Shown: piece after piece, positions 1-8,464 of the stretch
Layout: each line of letters starts with the position of its first letter
Numbering within the stretch: position 1 is the stretch's first letter
Assembly (NCBI GenBank): GCA_016712525.1
Contig: JADJQX010000001.1
Span: 1,054,001 to 1,118,000, forward strand
DNA: 64,000 nt
Reading direction: 5' to 3'
Source: Myxococcales bacterium
Lineage (GTDB): Bacteria; Myxococcota_A; Polyangia; Polyangiales; Polyangiaceae
Notes under the pieces: model-generated
Databases searched by the model: none
Told to the model about the DNA's origin: nothing
What the model saw: only the letters and a program-made list of their open reading frames with translations
Program-made: the position numbers and the translations under genes

Positions 1-87
1 CTCCGAAAGCTCCGCGGCGACGCCGCCGAGGACCACAGGCTCGCGCGCGGCGGCGAGGCGAGGGCCGCGAGGACGCCAGGAGACACC

Positions 88-1155
88 GTGCGCGGCGAAG
101 GCGCGGCGCCCCCCGTGCTCCTCGCGCATTCGTGGGACAACGTGACCGATCTCTCGTCGTGGTGGATGAGCGAGAAGCTCGACGGCGTGCGTGCCTATTG
201 GGACGGAAAGCGCTTTTTGTCCCGCCTCGGCAACGAGCTCTTCGCGCCCGAGTGGTTCGTCGAAGGCCTGCCCGACCACCCCCTCGACGGCGAGCTCTGG
301 GGCGGAAGGAAGCTCTTTCAGCGCACGGTGAGCACGGTTCGGCGCCAGGACCGCGGCGAGGCGTGGCGCGAGATCCGGTACGTCGCGTTCGACGTGCCCC
401 ACGTCCGCGAGCCGTTCGAGGCGCGCCTCGAGGCCCTCGCCGGCATCGTCTCGCGCATCGGCAAGCCCCACGTCGAGGCCCACGCGCAAGCGCGCTGCGA
501 GAGCCTCGAGGCCCTCCGGGAGGAGCTCCGGCGCGTCGAAGCGCTCGGTGGCGAAGGCCTCATGATGAGGCGACCCGGGTCGATGTACGAGGTAGGCAGG
601 TCGCACACCTTGCTCAAGGTGAAGAGCTTCCACGACGCCGAGGCGCGCGTCGTCGGTCATCTCCCGGGAGCGGGAAAACACAAAGGGCGCCTCGGCGCGC
701 TCGAGTGCGAAATGCCCGACGGGACTCGGTTTTCCGTCGGCACGGGCCTCTCCGACGACGAACGAAGGAGCCCTCCTCCCATCGGCGCCATCGTCACCTA
801 CCGGTACCAAGAGCTCTCGAACGACGGAGTGCCCCGCTTCCCGAGCTACGTCGGCACGAGGGACGACATAGCCTTCCCCGAGCGGCCCGCGAGGCCCGCA
901 TCCGCGCGAGCGGCGAGCCCCACGGCCACGCGAGAGGCGCCAGGCGACGCCCCTCCGTTTCGGCGCTTCACGAGCGGGGACACGTCATGGGAGATCGCCC
1001 TCGACGGCAAGTCGCACACCATCCGCAGGCTCGTGGGGAGCGCGCTCGAGACCACACGCACGGCCTTCTCCGACGCGACCGCGGCCTGGCGAGACGCCGA
1101 GGCGCGCGTGGCGGCCAAGATCGGCGAAGGCTTCGTCGAGGTGCGCGAGGAGTGA
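88..1155 (+). CDS. ATP-dependent DNA ligase with C-terminal WGR-like domain
   Basis: This 355-residue protein looks like a short ATP-dependent DNA ligase, which seals nicks through a lysine-AMP intermediate. The adenylation motif EKLDGVRAYW places the catalytic lysine at K30. DGELWGG and LKVKSF fit later nucleotidyltransferase motifs, and residues to about 270 match an OB-fold region (SVGTGLSDDER). The last 65 residues (WEIALDGKSHTIRRLVGSA onward) resemble a WGR domain, the nick- and break-binding module of PARPs. The start is the GTG at 88. Only 87 bases precede it, so an earlier start cannot be excluded. Two further WGR proteins lie downstream (1957 and 3382), so the ligase may work with them or merely share the fold. 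The ligase assignment is firm; the WGR assignment is by eye. Confidence 0.85.
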   Translation: MRGEGAAPPVLLAHSWDNVTDLSSWWMSEKLDGVRAYWDGKRFLSRLGNELFAPEWFVEGLPDHPLDGELWGGRKLFQRTVSTVRRQDRGEAWREIRYVAFDVPHVREPFEARLEALAGIVSRIGKPHVEAHAQARCESLEALREELRRVEALGGEGLMMRRPGSMYEVGRSHTLLKVKSFHDAEARVVGHLPGAGKHKGRLGALECEMPDGTRFSVGTGLSDDERRSPPPIGAIVTYRYQELSNDGVPRFPSYVGTRDDIAFPERPARPASARAASPTATREAPGDAPPFRRFTSGDTSWEIALDGKSHTIRRLVGSALETTRTAFSDATAAWRDAEARVAAKIGEGFVEVREE

Positions 1156-1205
1156 CCCGGGGCCGAAAATTCGGCCACGGAGGCCCACCGGGCTAGCGTC
1201 GTTTC

Positions 1206-1805
1206 ATGCGCTCCACGCTCGCCACCTCGATGGTCCTCGCGTCGGTCTCGTTCGTCGGCGCGTGCGGAGGTCGTACTCCCGAGGCGACGCCCACCAAGGC
1301 CGAGGCAGCCCCCTCGAAGGCGGCGCCCGTCACGCTCACGAGCGCGGAGACCACGGCTCCGAGCCCCGCGGCGCCGAGCGCGGACACGACCAAGGCGGAG
1401 ACCCGCCCAGAGGCCCCGAAGGCGACGCCCGAGCCGCCGCCGAAAGCCGTCGCGGTCGTGGTCGACACGTATGGCCTGCACATCGGGGGTGGCCCGAACG
1501 ACACCGCGACGAAGGCGCCCTTCGTGCACTCGGTGGAGCCCCACTTCCCGGCGCTGGCCGCGTGCTTCGCGAAGGCCGACGACACCACCAAGGGCGGCGA
1601 TTTCGGCGTCGATCTGCTCGTCGCCCGCGAAGGCGGGAAGGCCAAAGTGACCCAGCCCCGCACGGCGATCCCGGGAGAGGCCTTCCGTGCGTGTGTCGTC
1701 GACGTCTTCTCGGCAGTCGAGTTCGAGAGACCGAAGTACGGCGCCACCATGGCGAGCTACGCCGTGCGCTTTCGGCCGAAGGCGAGCGACACGACGGCCC
1801 GCTGA
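1206..1805 (+). CDS. Lipoprotein with AgmX/TonB-like C-terminal domain
   Basis: A 199-residue predicted lipoprotein. The signal peptide ends at the lipobox VGAC (about residue 20), followed by a Pro/Ala/Thr-rich linker to about residue 80. The C-terminal domain (HFPALAACFAKA, then FRACVVDVFSAVEFERP) has the two-cysteine arrangement and spacing of the AgmX/PglI C-terminal domain common in myxobacteria, which is related to TonB C-termini. It is probably periplasmic and anchored to a membrane. Partners and function are not evident. It lies 50 bases after the ligase and on the same strand. Confidence 0.7.
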   Translation: MRSTLATSMVLASVSFVGACGGRTPEATPTKAEAAPSKAAPVTLTSAETTAPSPAAPSADTTKAETRPEAPKATPEPPPKAVAVVVDTYGLHIGGGPNDTATKAPFVHSVEPHFPALAACFAKADDTTKGGDFGVDLLVAREGGKAKVTQPRTAIPGEAFRACVVDVFSAVEFERPKYGATMASYAVRFRPKASDTTAR

Positions 1806-1956
1806 CTCCCGGGCGCGCGACCGAGCGCCGCGCGTCATCGCACATGGACACACCCTCGTGACGTACGAGGGAATCCATGGATGCAGCGCGGCAAGGCGAT
1901 TTCGTGCGCGCGCGCCTTCCAACCGCCGCGATCGTGCGCGTAGCCTTGGGCTCGCC

Positions 1957-3378
1957 ATGAGCGAGCGCACCTACCTCGAGCTCTCCGAAGACGCCGGCTC
2001 CCACAAGTTCTACGAGGTGATCGTCGACGGGAAGACCCTCACGATCCGCTACGGGCGAATCGGAGACGCCGGCCAGACCAAGGTCACCGAGTGCGCTTCT
2101 CCCGAGAAGGCCCAGGCCGAGGCCAAAAAGAAGATCGCCGAGAAGACCAAGAAGGGATACGCGGCCGCCGTGATGGGCGAGCGCAAGAAGCGCACGGTGA
2201 CCCGCCGCGCGACGACGAGCCAGAAATCGTCGGCCAAACAGGCGCCCATCGTGTGGAAGTTCTCTTCGGGGAACGAGGGCGCATTCGGTATTTTCGTCGA
2301 CGACGCGCGCGTATGGGTAGGCAACCAATCGGGCGCGGTCTACTCGCTCGGGCACGACGGCACCGTGCTGAACCAGCTCAAGCTCCCCGACGGGGTGAAG
2401 TGCATCGTGGCCGACGACGACTGGCTCTACGCCGGGTGCGACGACGGCAAGGTCTACGACCTCGGCAGCAAGGTGCCCCGCGTGGCCTACGAGATCGCGG
2501 ACGACGTCGACATCTTCTGGCTCGACATCAAAGACGGTGTGCTCGGCGTGAGCGACGCGGGCGGAAACGTCGTGATCGTGAACCACGAGGACGAGTCCCA
2601 GTGGCGCAAGAAGTCGAAGGGCTCCGGGGGCTGGATGATTCGCTGCGACGAGCTCGGCGTGTACCACGGCCACTCCGATGGGGTGACCATGTACGACTGG
2701 GAGGACGGCACGGAGATCTGGTCGCGGAAGACCTCGGGCTCGGTGCTGTTCGGGTGGCAAGAAGAGTCGACCGTGTTCGCGGCGACGAGCCAGAACAAAG
2801 TCCACAAATTCTCGAAGCGCGGCGAAGGTGAGCAAGTGTACGCGTGCGACGCCACGGTGTTCTCGTGCGCCGCCGCGGAAGACGGCAAATACGTGTTCGC
2901 CGCCGACAACTGCTCGTCGGTCTATTGTTTCGCCGAAGACGGCACTCGGCTCTGGAAGCTCGGCACCGGGTGCGGCTCCGCGCTCTCCATGCAGTTCTTC
3001 AAGGACAAGCTCTACCTCGTCACGACCGACGGCACTCTCGCCGCGCTCGACGCGAGCGAGGCCGCGATCAAGGCCGCCGAAGCGGGCCAAGTGGCCGCGC
3101 CGAAGACCATCGCGACGCCGAAGCCGGTGGCGATCGCCAAGCCCGACGAGGTGGAGACCACGGTCGACGTCAACGACGGCGTCGTGGTCGAGGTCGTAAA
3201 GGACGGGGCCCAGCTCCGCGTGCGCGTGGTGTCGAGCGGCTACAAACGCGATTGGTTCGTGCAGTTCCCGAAGGACCTGCGGCACGAAGGGGCCAAATAC
3301 GTGGTGGACGAGGTGCGCGAGGCCGCGCGCGGCGACTTCTACCGTGCGCACGGCGCGATTCGCCGCCTCGTCACCTGA
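1957..3378 (+). CDS. WGR domain and beta-propeller protein
   Basis: A 473-residue cytoplasmic protein with no signal peptide. Residues 1-75 form a WGR domain (FYEVIVDGKTLTIRYGRIGD, then a Lys/Ala-rich helix), the PARP-type module that binds DNA ends. Residues about 95-360 contain repeated blades with GAVYSLGHDG, SSVYCFAEDG and similar motifs, typical of a PQQ/YVTN-like beta-propeller. The last 90 residues are unrecognised. The start is ATG 1957; the open frame extends upstream to 1687, but that part is not protein-like. It ends four bases before the next WGR gene, so the two are probably co-transcribed and belong to the WGR/retron cluster. The function is unknown; DNA-damage sensing is an inference from the WGR domain. 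Confidence 0.75.
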   Translation: MSERTYLELSEDAGSHKFYEVIVDGKTLTIRYGRIGDAGQTKVTECASPEKAQAEAKKKIAEKTKKGYAAAVMGERKKRTVTRRATTSQKSSAKQAPIVWKFSSGNEGAFGIFVDDARVWVGNQSGAVYSLGHDGTVLNQLKLPDGVKCIVADDDWLYAGCDDGKVYDLGSKVPRVAYEIADDVDIFWLDIKDGVLGVSDAGGNVVIVNHEDESQWRKKSKGSGGWMIRCDELGVYHGHSDGVTMYDWEDGTEIWSRKTSGSVLFGWQEESTVFAATSQNKVHKFSKRGEGEQVYACDATVFSCAAAEDGKYVFAADNCSSVYCFAEDGTRLWKLGTGCGSALSMQFFKDKLYLVTTDGTLAALDASEAAIKAAEAGQVAAPKTIATPKPVAIAKPDEVETTVDVNDGVVVEVVKDGAQLRVRVVSSGYKRDWFVQFPKDLRHEGAKYVVDEVREAARGDFYRAHGAIRRLVT

Positions 3379-3381
3379 CCC

Positions 3382-6300
3382 ATGAAGCTCGTTCGGCAGG
3401 CGCGGCTCCTCTTCGTCGAGGGCAAGTCGGAGAAGGTGTACGAGGTCGACCTGTGCGAGGTCGGCGCGAACAAGCTCGTCGTCAATTTTCGGTATGGCAA
3501 GAAGGGCGCAGCCCTGAAAGACGGCTCGAAGACCGTCGCGCCGGTGGGCCTCGCCGAGGCCGAGAAGGTCTACGACAAGCTCGTCCAATCGAAGATCGAG
3601 CAGGGGTACGTGCGCGAGGAGGACCTGGCGGCGGCCCGCGAGCGCGTCACGGCGGCGGTCCGTTCGGTCGCGCGGGCGCCTTCCGCCCCCGGGGGCTCGG
3701 GCGGCGAAGAAGCACGCAAGCGCGTGGTGCTCGAGCGGCTCGCTCGAACCGGCACGGATCGGCGTTGGTTCCGGCGCGAGGGGGCAGCTCGGACGTGGCC
3801 ACTCGAGAGAGCGATATGGCGGGCCGGCGAGCTCCGCCTCCCCGAGGCAGAGCCCCTCCTGCTCGCGCTCATCGACACCGCGACGAGCGCAGAAGTTTCC
3901 GGCGGCGGAAAGGGCATTCGCAACTACGCGATCGCGTTCGCGCTCGGCCGCCTGGGCACCGAGGCCTCGATCGAGCCGCTCGCGAAGCTCCGCGCCGACC
4001 CGAAGCAGCCCGGGCACGTCCAGCGCATCGCGACCGAGGCGCTCCTCCGCCTGAGCGACGCCGAGACGCGCGCGGAGCTCGCGAAGGACGTGCTCGCGAG
4101 CCTTCCTACGCCCCTCGTGACGGCGCACGCCGCTGGCCCCGAGGCCTTCGCCCAGGCGCTCGCGCTCCACCTCGCGTCGGATCCGAACGCGTTCGCGGTG
4201 ATGGACCTCGTCTACCTGGTCGACGACGAGGTGGTCCGCCCGGGATTCCTCGCCGAGCTCGCGCGCGCGAAGCTCGACACGCCGACGTTCTACTGGCTGA
4301 GGCACATCTACAAGGCGGCCGAGTACCGCTGCGATCCTCGCGTCTTCGGCCTGCTCGCACACCGGTTCGAGACCACGCGCGCGAACCCGGTCGTCTGGGG
4401 TCGAAAGCCGCAGTCGGTCTATTCGAGCGCGACACGCGAATATCTCCGGAGGCGGGTGTGGCGCACGCTCCGAAAAAAGGGGGAGCTCGGCGACCCCGAC
4501 TTCGTGCCGCTCGCCGTGGGCACCTTGCTCGCCTACACAGACGCCGACGCCGACGAGCCTCGGCAGGGATACGACGCGTTCGCGCGCTACCGCGTGCTCG
4601 GGCACCTGCTCTATACGAACAGCCCTCGCTACGAGCTACGCCGCAACACCAAGGCCTTTCGGCTCAGGCGTGGCCAGCGTCGAGGCCAGCCCCCGCCAGG
4701 TGTGCGCGAAGAGGCCTTTCCCACCTTGTGGGAGGCGCGGCCCGAGGGGCTCATGCAGCTCCTCGCCGAGAGCGTGTGTGCGCCGGTGCACGAGTTCGCC
4801 GCGCTCGCGCTCGAGGCGTGTCCCGCGTTCCTCTCGGAGCTCGACGCCGACGATCTCGTGCTCCTCCTCTCGCGCCCGTACGAGCCTACGGCGAAGCTCG
4901 CATTTCGCGTGGCCAAGGAGCGCCACGGGCGTGGCGCGCTCACCCCGAACGAGCTCGCCGCGCTCGCGTCGTGTGCCCACGAGCCAGCGCGCAAACAGGC
5001 CTTCGCGTGGATCACCGAGGGGCGGAGTGGCCTCTCCGACGATACGGCTTTTCTCGCGGCGCTCGTGTGTGCGCGGCACGCCGACGCGCGCGCCTTCGCC
5101 CGGACTTGGGTTCGAGGCCTATCGCTCCGAGGGGCTTCGGGGCCGGCGCTCGTGGGGCGAATCCTGGCGAGGCTCATGGCCCTCGGTGACACGCCCGAGG
5201 ACGCGGTGCTCGCGCTCGACGTCGCGCAGACAGTCACCGTGGCGCTCGGGCATCACCTCGCGGAGGTGGGGCCGGCGGCGCTCCGAGACCTGCTCGCCCA
5301 TCCCCTCGCGGGGGTGCAAGAGATCGGCGCGGAGCTCCTCTCGCGGCTCGACTCGCGCTCGGGGCTCATGCCCGTCGACGTCGTCCTCGCCGTGCTCAAG
5401 TCACCCTTCGCGAACGTGCGCGCCGTCGGAATGCGGCTCCTCGCCGAGATGCACGACGACGCGCTGACCCTGAATTTCAAGCTGCTCGTGCACCTCTCGT
5501 GCGACGCGAACGCCGATCTCCGGGCCTCGTCGCGGCCCCTCGCCGCCCGCGTCGCGCGCGCGCACCCCGAGATCGGGCTCGCCATCGTCGAGGGTCTCGT
5601 GGCCGCCCTCTTGCGCCGCAAGCTCGCCGAGGACGTGCCCTCCCACGTGGTGAGGGTCCTCGTCGAAGACCTGGCGGAGCCGCTCGGGGCACTCCCGCGC
5701 GAGACCATGTGGCAGCTCCTCCGCTCGGGGTCGCTGCACGCCAAAGAGGTGGGCGGGAGGCTCCTCACGAAGGTGCCCTCGGCCGAGCTCCAGCTCGACG
5801 AGATCGTCTTCCTCGGGAGCCACGACATCTTGGCCGTGCGCGAGCGCGCGTGGGCGTGGCTCGCGAGCGAAAAATCCAAGGCCTACGAGAATTTGGCGCT
5901 CACCGCGCGCCTCTGCGACTCGCCCTGGCAAGACACCCGCGAGGTGGCCTTTCGGTTCTTGCGCGAGGCGCCGGCCGAGCACGTGACCGCCGACGTGATC
6001 GTCGCGATCGTCGACAGCGTCAAAGACGACGTGCAGGCCTTCGGTCGTGAGCTCTGCTCCCGTGTCTTCCGCGACGAGGACGGGCCGAAGCTGCTCGCCC
6101 GCCTCTCCGAGCACCCACAGTCGAGCGTGCAGCTCTTCGCGACGAACTACCTCGAGCGCTACGCGGCGGGCCACCCCGAGAGGCTCGAGGCGCTCGTCCC
6201 CTATTTCACGAGCGTGCTCTCGCGCGTCGCCAAAGGGAGAATCGCCAAGGCCCGCGTGCTCGCGTTCTTGCGTGCAGAAGGCACGAAGAGCGCCGAGGGG

Positions 6301-6480
6301 GCGGCGATCGGCATGGCCCTCTTCCATCGGCTCTCGGCCACCATGGCCATCGAAGACGCCGCCACCTCCATCGAAGCGATGCTCGCGATAGGCAGGGCGT
6401 TCCCCGAGGTTCCACTGCCCCTCACGCTCGTCCCCGTCCCCGTGGTCACCGCCGCGGCGCGCACCTCGAGGAAGTCCTGA
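3382..6480 (+). CDS. WGR domain and HEAT/ARM-repeat protein, candidate retron accessory
   Basis: A 1032-residue protein. Residues 1-75 are a WGR domain (KVYEVDLCEVGANKLVVNFR, then YGKKGAALKDG). The rest is alpha-helical and rich in Leu/Ala/Glu pairs, with repeated helical hairpins such as AIAFALGRLGTEASIEPLAK and LRDLLAHPLAGVQEIGAELL, typical of HEAT/ARM repeats. No catalytic motif was seen. It lies 3 bases after the WGR/propeller gene and its stop is adjacent to the start of the WH-SWIM gene at 6482, which indicates a tight operon. From memory, an ARM-repeat protein plus a WH-SWIM protein next to a reverse transcriptase is the composition called type XIII retron. I therefore propose it as an effector or sensor subunit. 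It also resembles MolR-type WGR/HEAT proteins of unknown function. Confidence 0.7.
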   Translation: MKLVRQARLLFVEGKSEKVYEVDLCEVGANKLVVNFRYGKKGAALKDGSKTVAPVGLAEAEKVYDKLVQSKIEQGYVREEDLAAARERVTAAVRSVARAPSAPGGSGGEEARKRVVLERLARTGTDRRWFRREGAARTWPLERAIWRAGELRLPEAEPLLLALIDTATSAEVSGGGKGIRNYAIAFALGRLGTEASIEPLAKLRADPKQPGHVQRIATEALLRLSDAETRAELAKDVLASLPTPLVTAHAAGPEAFAQALALHLASDPNAFAVMDLVYLVDDEVVRPGFLAELARAKLDTPTFYWLRHIYKAAEYRCDPRVFGLLAHRFETTRANPVVWGRKPQSVYSSATREYLRRRVWRTLRKKGELGDPDFVPLAVGTLLAYTDADADEPRQGYDAFARYRVLGHLLYTNSPRYELRRNTKAFRLRRGQRRGQPPPGVREEAFPTLWEARPEGLMQLLAESVCAPVHEFAALALEACPAFLSELDADDLVLLLSRPYEPTAKLAFRVAKERHGRGALTPNELAALASCAHEPARKQAFAWITEGRSGLSDDTAFLAALVCARHADARAFARTWVRGLSLRGASGPALVGRILARLMALGDTPEDAVLALDVAQTVTVALGHHLAEVGPAALRDLLAHPLAGVQEIGAELLSRLDSRSGLMPVDVVLAVLKSPFANVRAVGMRLLAEMHDDALTLNFKLLVHLSCDANADLRASSRPLAARVARAHPEIGLAIVEGLVAALLRRKLAEDVPSHVVRVLVEDLAEPLGALPRETMWQLLRSGSLHAKEVGGRLLTKVPSAELQLDEIVFLGSHDILAVRERAWAWLASEKSKAYENLALTARLCDSPWQDTREVAFRFLREAPAEHVTADVIVAIVDSVKDDVQAFGRELCSRVFRDEDGPKLLARLSEHPQSSVQLFATNYLERYAAGHPERLEALVPYFTSVLSRVAKGRIAKARVLAFLRAEGTKSAEGAAIGMALFHRLSATMAIEDAATSIEAMLAIGRAFPEVPLPLTLVPVPVVTAAARTSRKS

Positions 6481-6481
6481 T

Positions 6482-8179
6482 ATGGAGCTCGCCTACGCCT
6501 TCAAGCGCGCCTCCGTGGTCGACGATCGCCTCGACCGGACGAGCCTCTCGTTTTCTCCCGATCTCTTGCGCGACCCCACCTTCTTCTCGGGGGAGCTCGA
6601 GAAGGGCGTCGCGTTCCGCGAGGCGATAAGCGCCCTCCACGACATCGTCGTGTCCGACCTTCGCTTCAAGCCGAAGGACAAAACGGCGTACAAGGAGTGG
6701 GCGGCCAAACAAGAGCTCGTCGACATGGCCGAGATCGCCGGGCAACGGGCGGACGTGGCCAGGCGCATTCGCGAGCTCACGCTCCGCATCGCCGAGTCGG
6801 ACAGGCGGCGCGCGGCGCGGATGGCACCCTACTACCGCGCGCAGCGAGCCTATTTCGACTGGCTCTACAAGAACGACCGCGACGCTTGGATCGTGCTCGA
6901 CCCCGTGATCACGGTGCACCCCGACGAGGTGTTCTTCGAGTGTTTCAGCCAAGACGAGTCGACCTACGGGCGCCTCGGCACGGGGTTCGAGGTCTACAAA
7001 AACGTGGGCAAGCTCGCCTGCGGCACGACCAACATCGACTACTCGACTCCCCTCTACGAAGAGTTCCAGAAGATCCGCAGCTACAAGACGACCCGGTTCG
7101 AGATCGACCCTTCGGGCTTCGAGGCGAAGACGACCGGCGAGGCCGCGTACGAGGAGCAGAAGATCGATCTGCCCGACTCGTGGGTGCGCGGCTTCTTGCA
7201 GGTGAGCTCCGCGATGGCGCTCCCCGCGCGCACCTTCCGCCTCGAGCCGATGGACGTGCACAACCTGCTCTTCGTGCTCCGCACGAAACGCGAGAAGAAG
7301 GGCCCGCGCGCCATCAAGTGGGTGCTCGTGCCCGGGCAGCCCGTGAAGGCCGTGTTCGAGCCATGGAACCTCGAGGTCGTATGTGCGCGTTCGCCGTACA
7401 CCGGGCCCGAACGCGAGGAGATCCGCGTGTGGGGGCGGAGGAGGCTGCTCGTCCTCGAGCGCCTCGTCGCCATCGCGAAGTCGTTCGATGTGCATTTGCT
7501 CGGACAGGGGCTCCCGAGCTTCTACGTGGCCGACCTCGGGCACATGTCGTTCACGCTCGGACTGTCGGGCTGGACACGCAACGACTGGTCGACGGCGGGC
7601 AACTTCGACCTGCTCGCCCCTCGCGCCACGACGGACGACTTCACGAAGCGCCGCGTCTTCGACGCCTTGAAGTCGACCTGGCTCGCAAGGCCCGAAGACC
7701 TCGCGAAAAAGCTGGATTTGCCGACGTCGGCGGTGCTCGGCGCCCTCTCCGCGTGGACCCAGGCCGGGCGCGCCATGTTCGACTTGAACAAGGGCGTGTA
7801 CCGGGCGCGTGAGCTGTCACGCGAGCCCCTCCCGCTCGACAAGCTGCGCTTCGCGAACGAACGTGAGGCCGCGGCCGACCGCTTCCTCGCGCAGAAGGCG
7901 GTCTCGTCGCACGCGCGCGCGGTCGAGGGTGGCGCGCTCGTGCTCTCGGGCACCGTGAAGGACGGCAAACACACGCACACCCCCGAGCTCTCGATCGACG
8001 CCGACGGGAGGCTCGTGCGCGCGACGTGCACCTGCAATTTTTTTCGTCAGAACCAGCTTTTCAAAGGGCCGTGTGAGCATATGCTCGCGGTACGGCTCTT
8101 CGAGGGGGCGCCACGGCTCGCCAAGGCCATGTCGTTCACTCGAGAGGATTCACCCGTCGCGAGGGGCCCGTACCGATGA
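6482..8179 (+). CDS. Winged-helix and SWIM zinc-finger protein, candidate retron accessory
   Basis: A 565-residue protein. The C-terminal SWIM zinc finger is complete: C516-x-C518, twelve residues, then C531-x-H533. SWIM fingers bind DNA or protein partners. Just before it (about residues 395-450) is a winged-helix-like segment with ARPEDLAKKLDLPTSAVLGA, so the protein fits the WH-SWIM description. The N-terminal 390 residues are unrecognised. Its start lies one base after the stop at 6480, so it is translationally linked to the WGR/HEAT protein. The retron ncRNA begins about 40 bases downstream. With the HEAT-repeat protein and the reverse transcriptase it makes a three-protein retron-type module. 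A role in phage defence is an inference from the type XIII composition as I remember it. Confidence 0.75.
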   Translation: MELAYAFKRASVVDDRLDRTSLSFSPDLLRDPTFFSGELEKGVAFREAISALHDIVVSDLRFKPKDKTAYKEWAAKQELVDMAEIAGQRADVARRIRELTLRIAESDRRRAARMAPYYRAQRAYFDWLYKNDRDAWIVLDPVITVHPDEVFFECFSQDESTYGRLGTGFEVYKNVGKLACGTTNIDYSTPLYEEFQKIRSYKTTRFEIDPSGFEAKTTGEAAYEEQKIDLPDSWVRGFLQVSSAMALPARTFRLEPMDVHNLLFVLRTKREKKGPRAIKWVLVPGQPVKAVFEPWNLEVVCARSPYTGPEREEIRVWGRRRLLVLERLVAIAKSFDVHLLGQGLPSFYVADLGHMSFTLGLSGWTRNDWSTAGNFDLLAPRATTDDFTKRRVFDALKSTWLARPEDLAKKLDLPTSAVLGALSAWTQAGRAMFDLNKGVYRARELSREPLPLDKLRFANEREAAADRFLAQKAVSSHARAVEGGALVLSGTVKDGKHTHTPELSIDADGRLVRATCTCNFFRQNQLFKGPCEHMLAVRLFEGAPRLAKAMSFTREDSPVARGPYR

Positions 8180-8216
8180 TCTCGGTGCTCGGCGCTTCGA
8201 ACGGGAGAAAGGAGCA

Positions 8217-8239
8217 TTCACGCGCGGCGGACTTCGGGG
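8217..8239 (+). repeat. Retron inverted repeat a1
   Basis: The 23 bases at 8217-8239 are the reverse complement of 8432-8453 except for one extra C at 8232. The repeat is GC-rich with the core CACGCGCGGCGGA. In retrons this pairing brings the branching guanosine and the reverse-transcription start together. Confidence 0.88.
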
Positions 8240-8326
8240 TCACATCTTGCAAACCGGGCGGTGTTTCGCCGTCCATGCAACCTGGCCCTCCATGCGTCAC
8301 TGGCCCGCTCTCGACTGTGCGTCCGA

Positions 8327-8385
8327 TGCCTAGCTAGTGCTGTTCCGGGTTCAATCCCGCATATTCAACGAGCACCAGCTAGGCA
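8327..8385 (+). other. Long hairpin, candidate msd stem
   Basis: TGCCTAGCTAGTGCT (8327-8341) and AGCACCAGCTAGGCA (8371-8385) form a 15-bp stem with a single A-C mismatch. It can extend by three G-C pairs past a bulged A at 8326. The loop contains a smaller CGGG/CCCG pairing. Long imperfect hairpins are typical of myxobacterial msDNA. Confidence 0.75.
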
Positions 8386-8431
8386 CGGCCGCTTGAGTTG
8401 AGCGAGCCAGTCCCGAGACATCTTCGAAGGC

Positions 8432-8453
8432 CCCCGAATCCGCCGCGCGTGAA
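8432..8453 (+). repeat. Retron inverted repeat a2
   Basis: The 22 bases at 8432-8453 pair with 8217-8239. The repeat ends 11 bases before the ATG of the reverse transcriptase, the normal position of a2 in a retron. Confidence 0.88.
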
Positions 8454-8464
8454 CGCCGTGTTCC

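Larger units (their letters stand above)
8217..8453 (+). ncRNA. Retron msr-msd non-coding RNA (predicted)
   Basis: This interval lies between the WH-SWIM gene and the reverse transcriptase and has the layout of a retron primer-template RNA. It is bounded by an inverted repeat: 8217-8239 pairs with 8432-8453 over 22 bp with one bulged C, as a1/a2 repeats do. Inside are a short stem GGGCGG/CCGTCC (8256-8261 with 8269-8274, one G-U), a good msr hairpin candidate, and a long hairpin, 8327-8341 with 8371-8385, a good msd stem. The reverse transcriptase start follows a2 by 11 bases, the usual order msr-msd-ret. The branching guanosine and the exact msDNA ends cannot be assigned from sequence alone. 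Confidence 0.85.

Noticed and set aside
1336..4605. 1089-codon open frame on the minus strand
   Set aside because: It covers three recognisable plus-strand genes and has only shadow composition.
8343..8376. T-arm-like sequence GGGTTCAATCCCGC and GCACCA inside the retron region, suggesting a tRNA
   Set aside because: The T-loop would have the wrong length for a proper 5-bp stem, there is no anticodon arm or acceptor pairing, and the bases fit the msd hairpin better.
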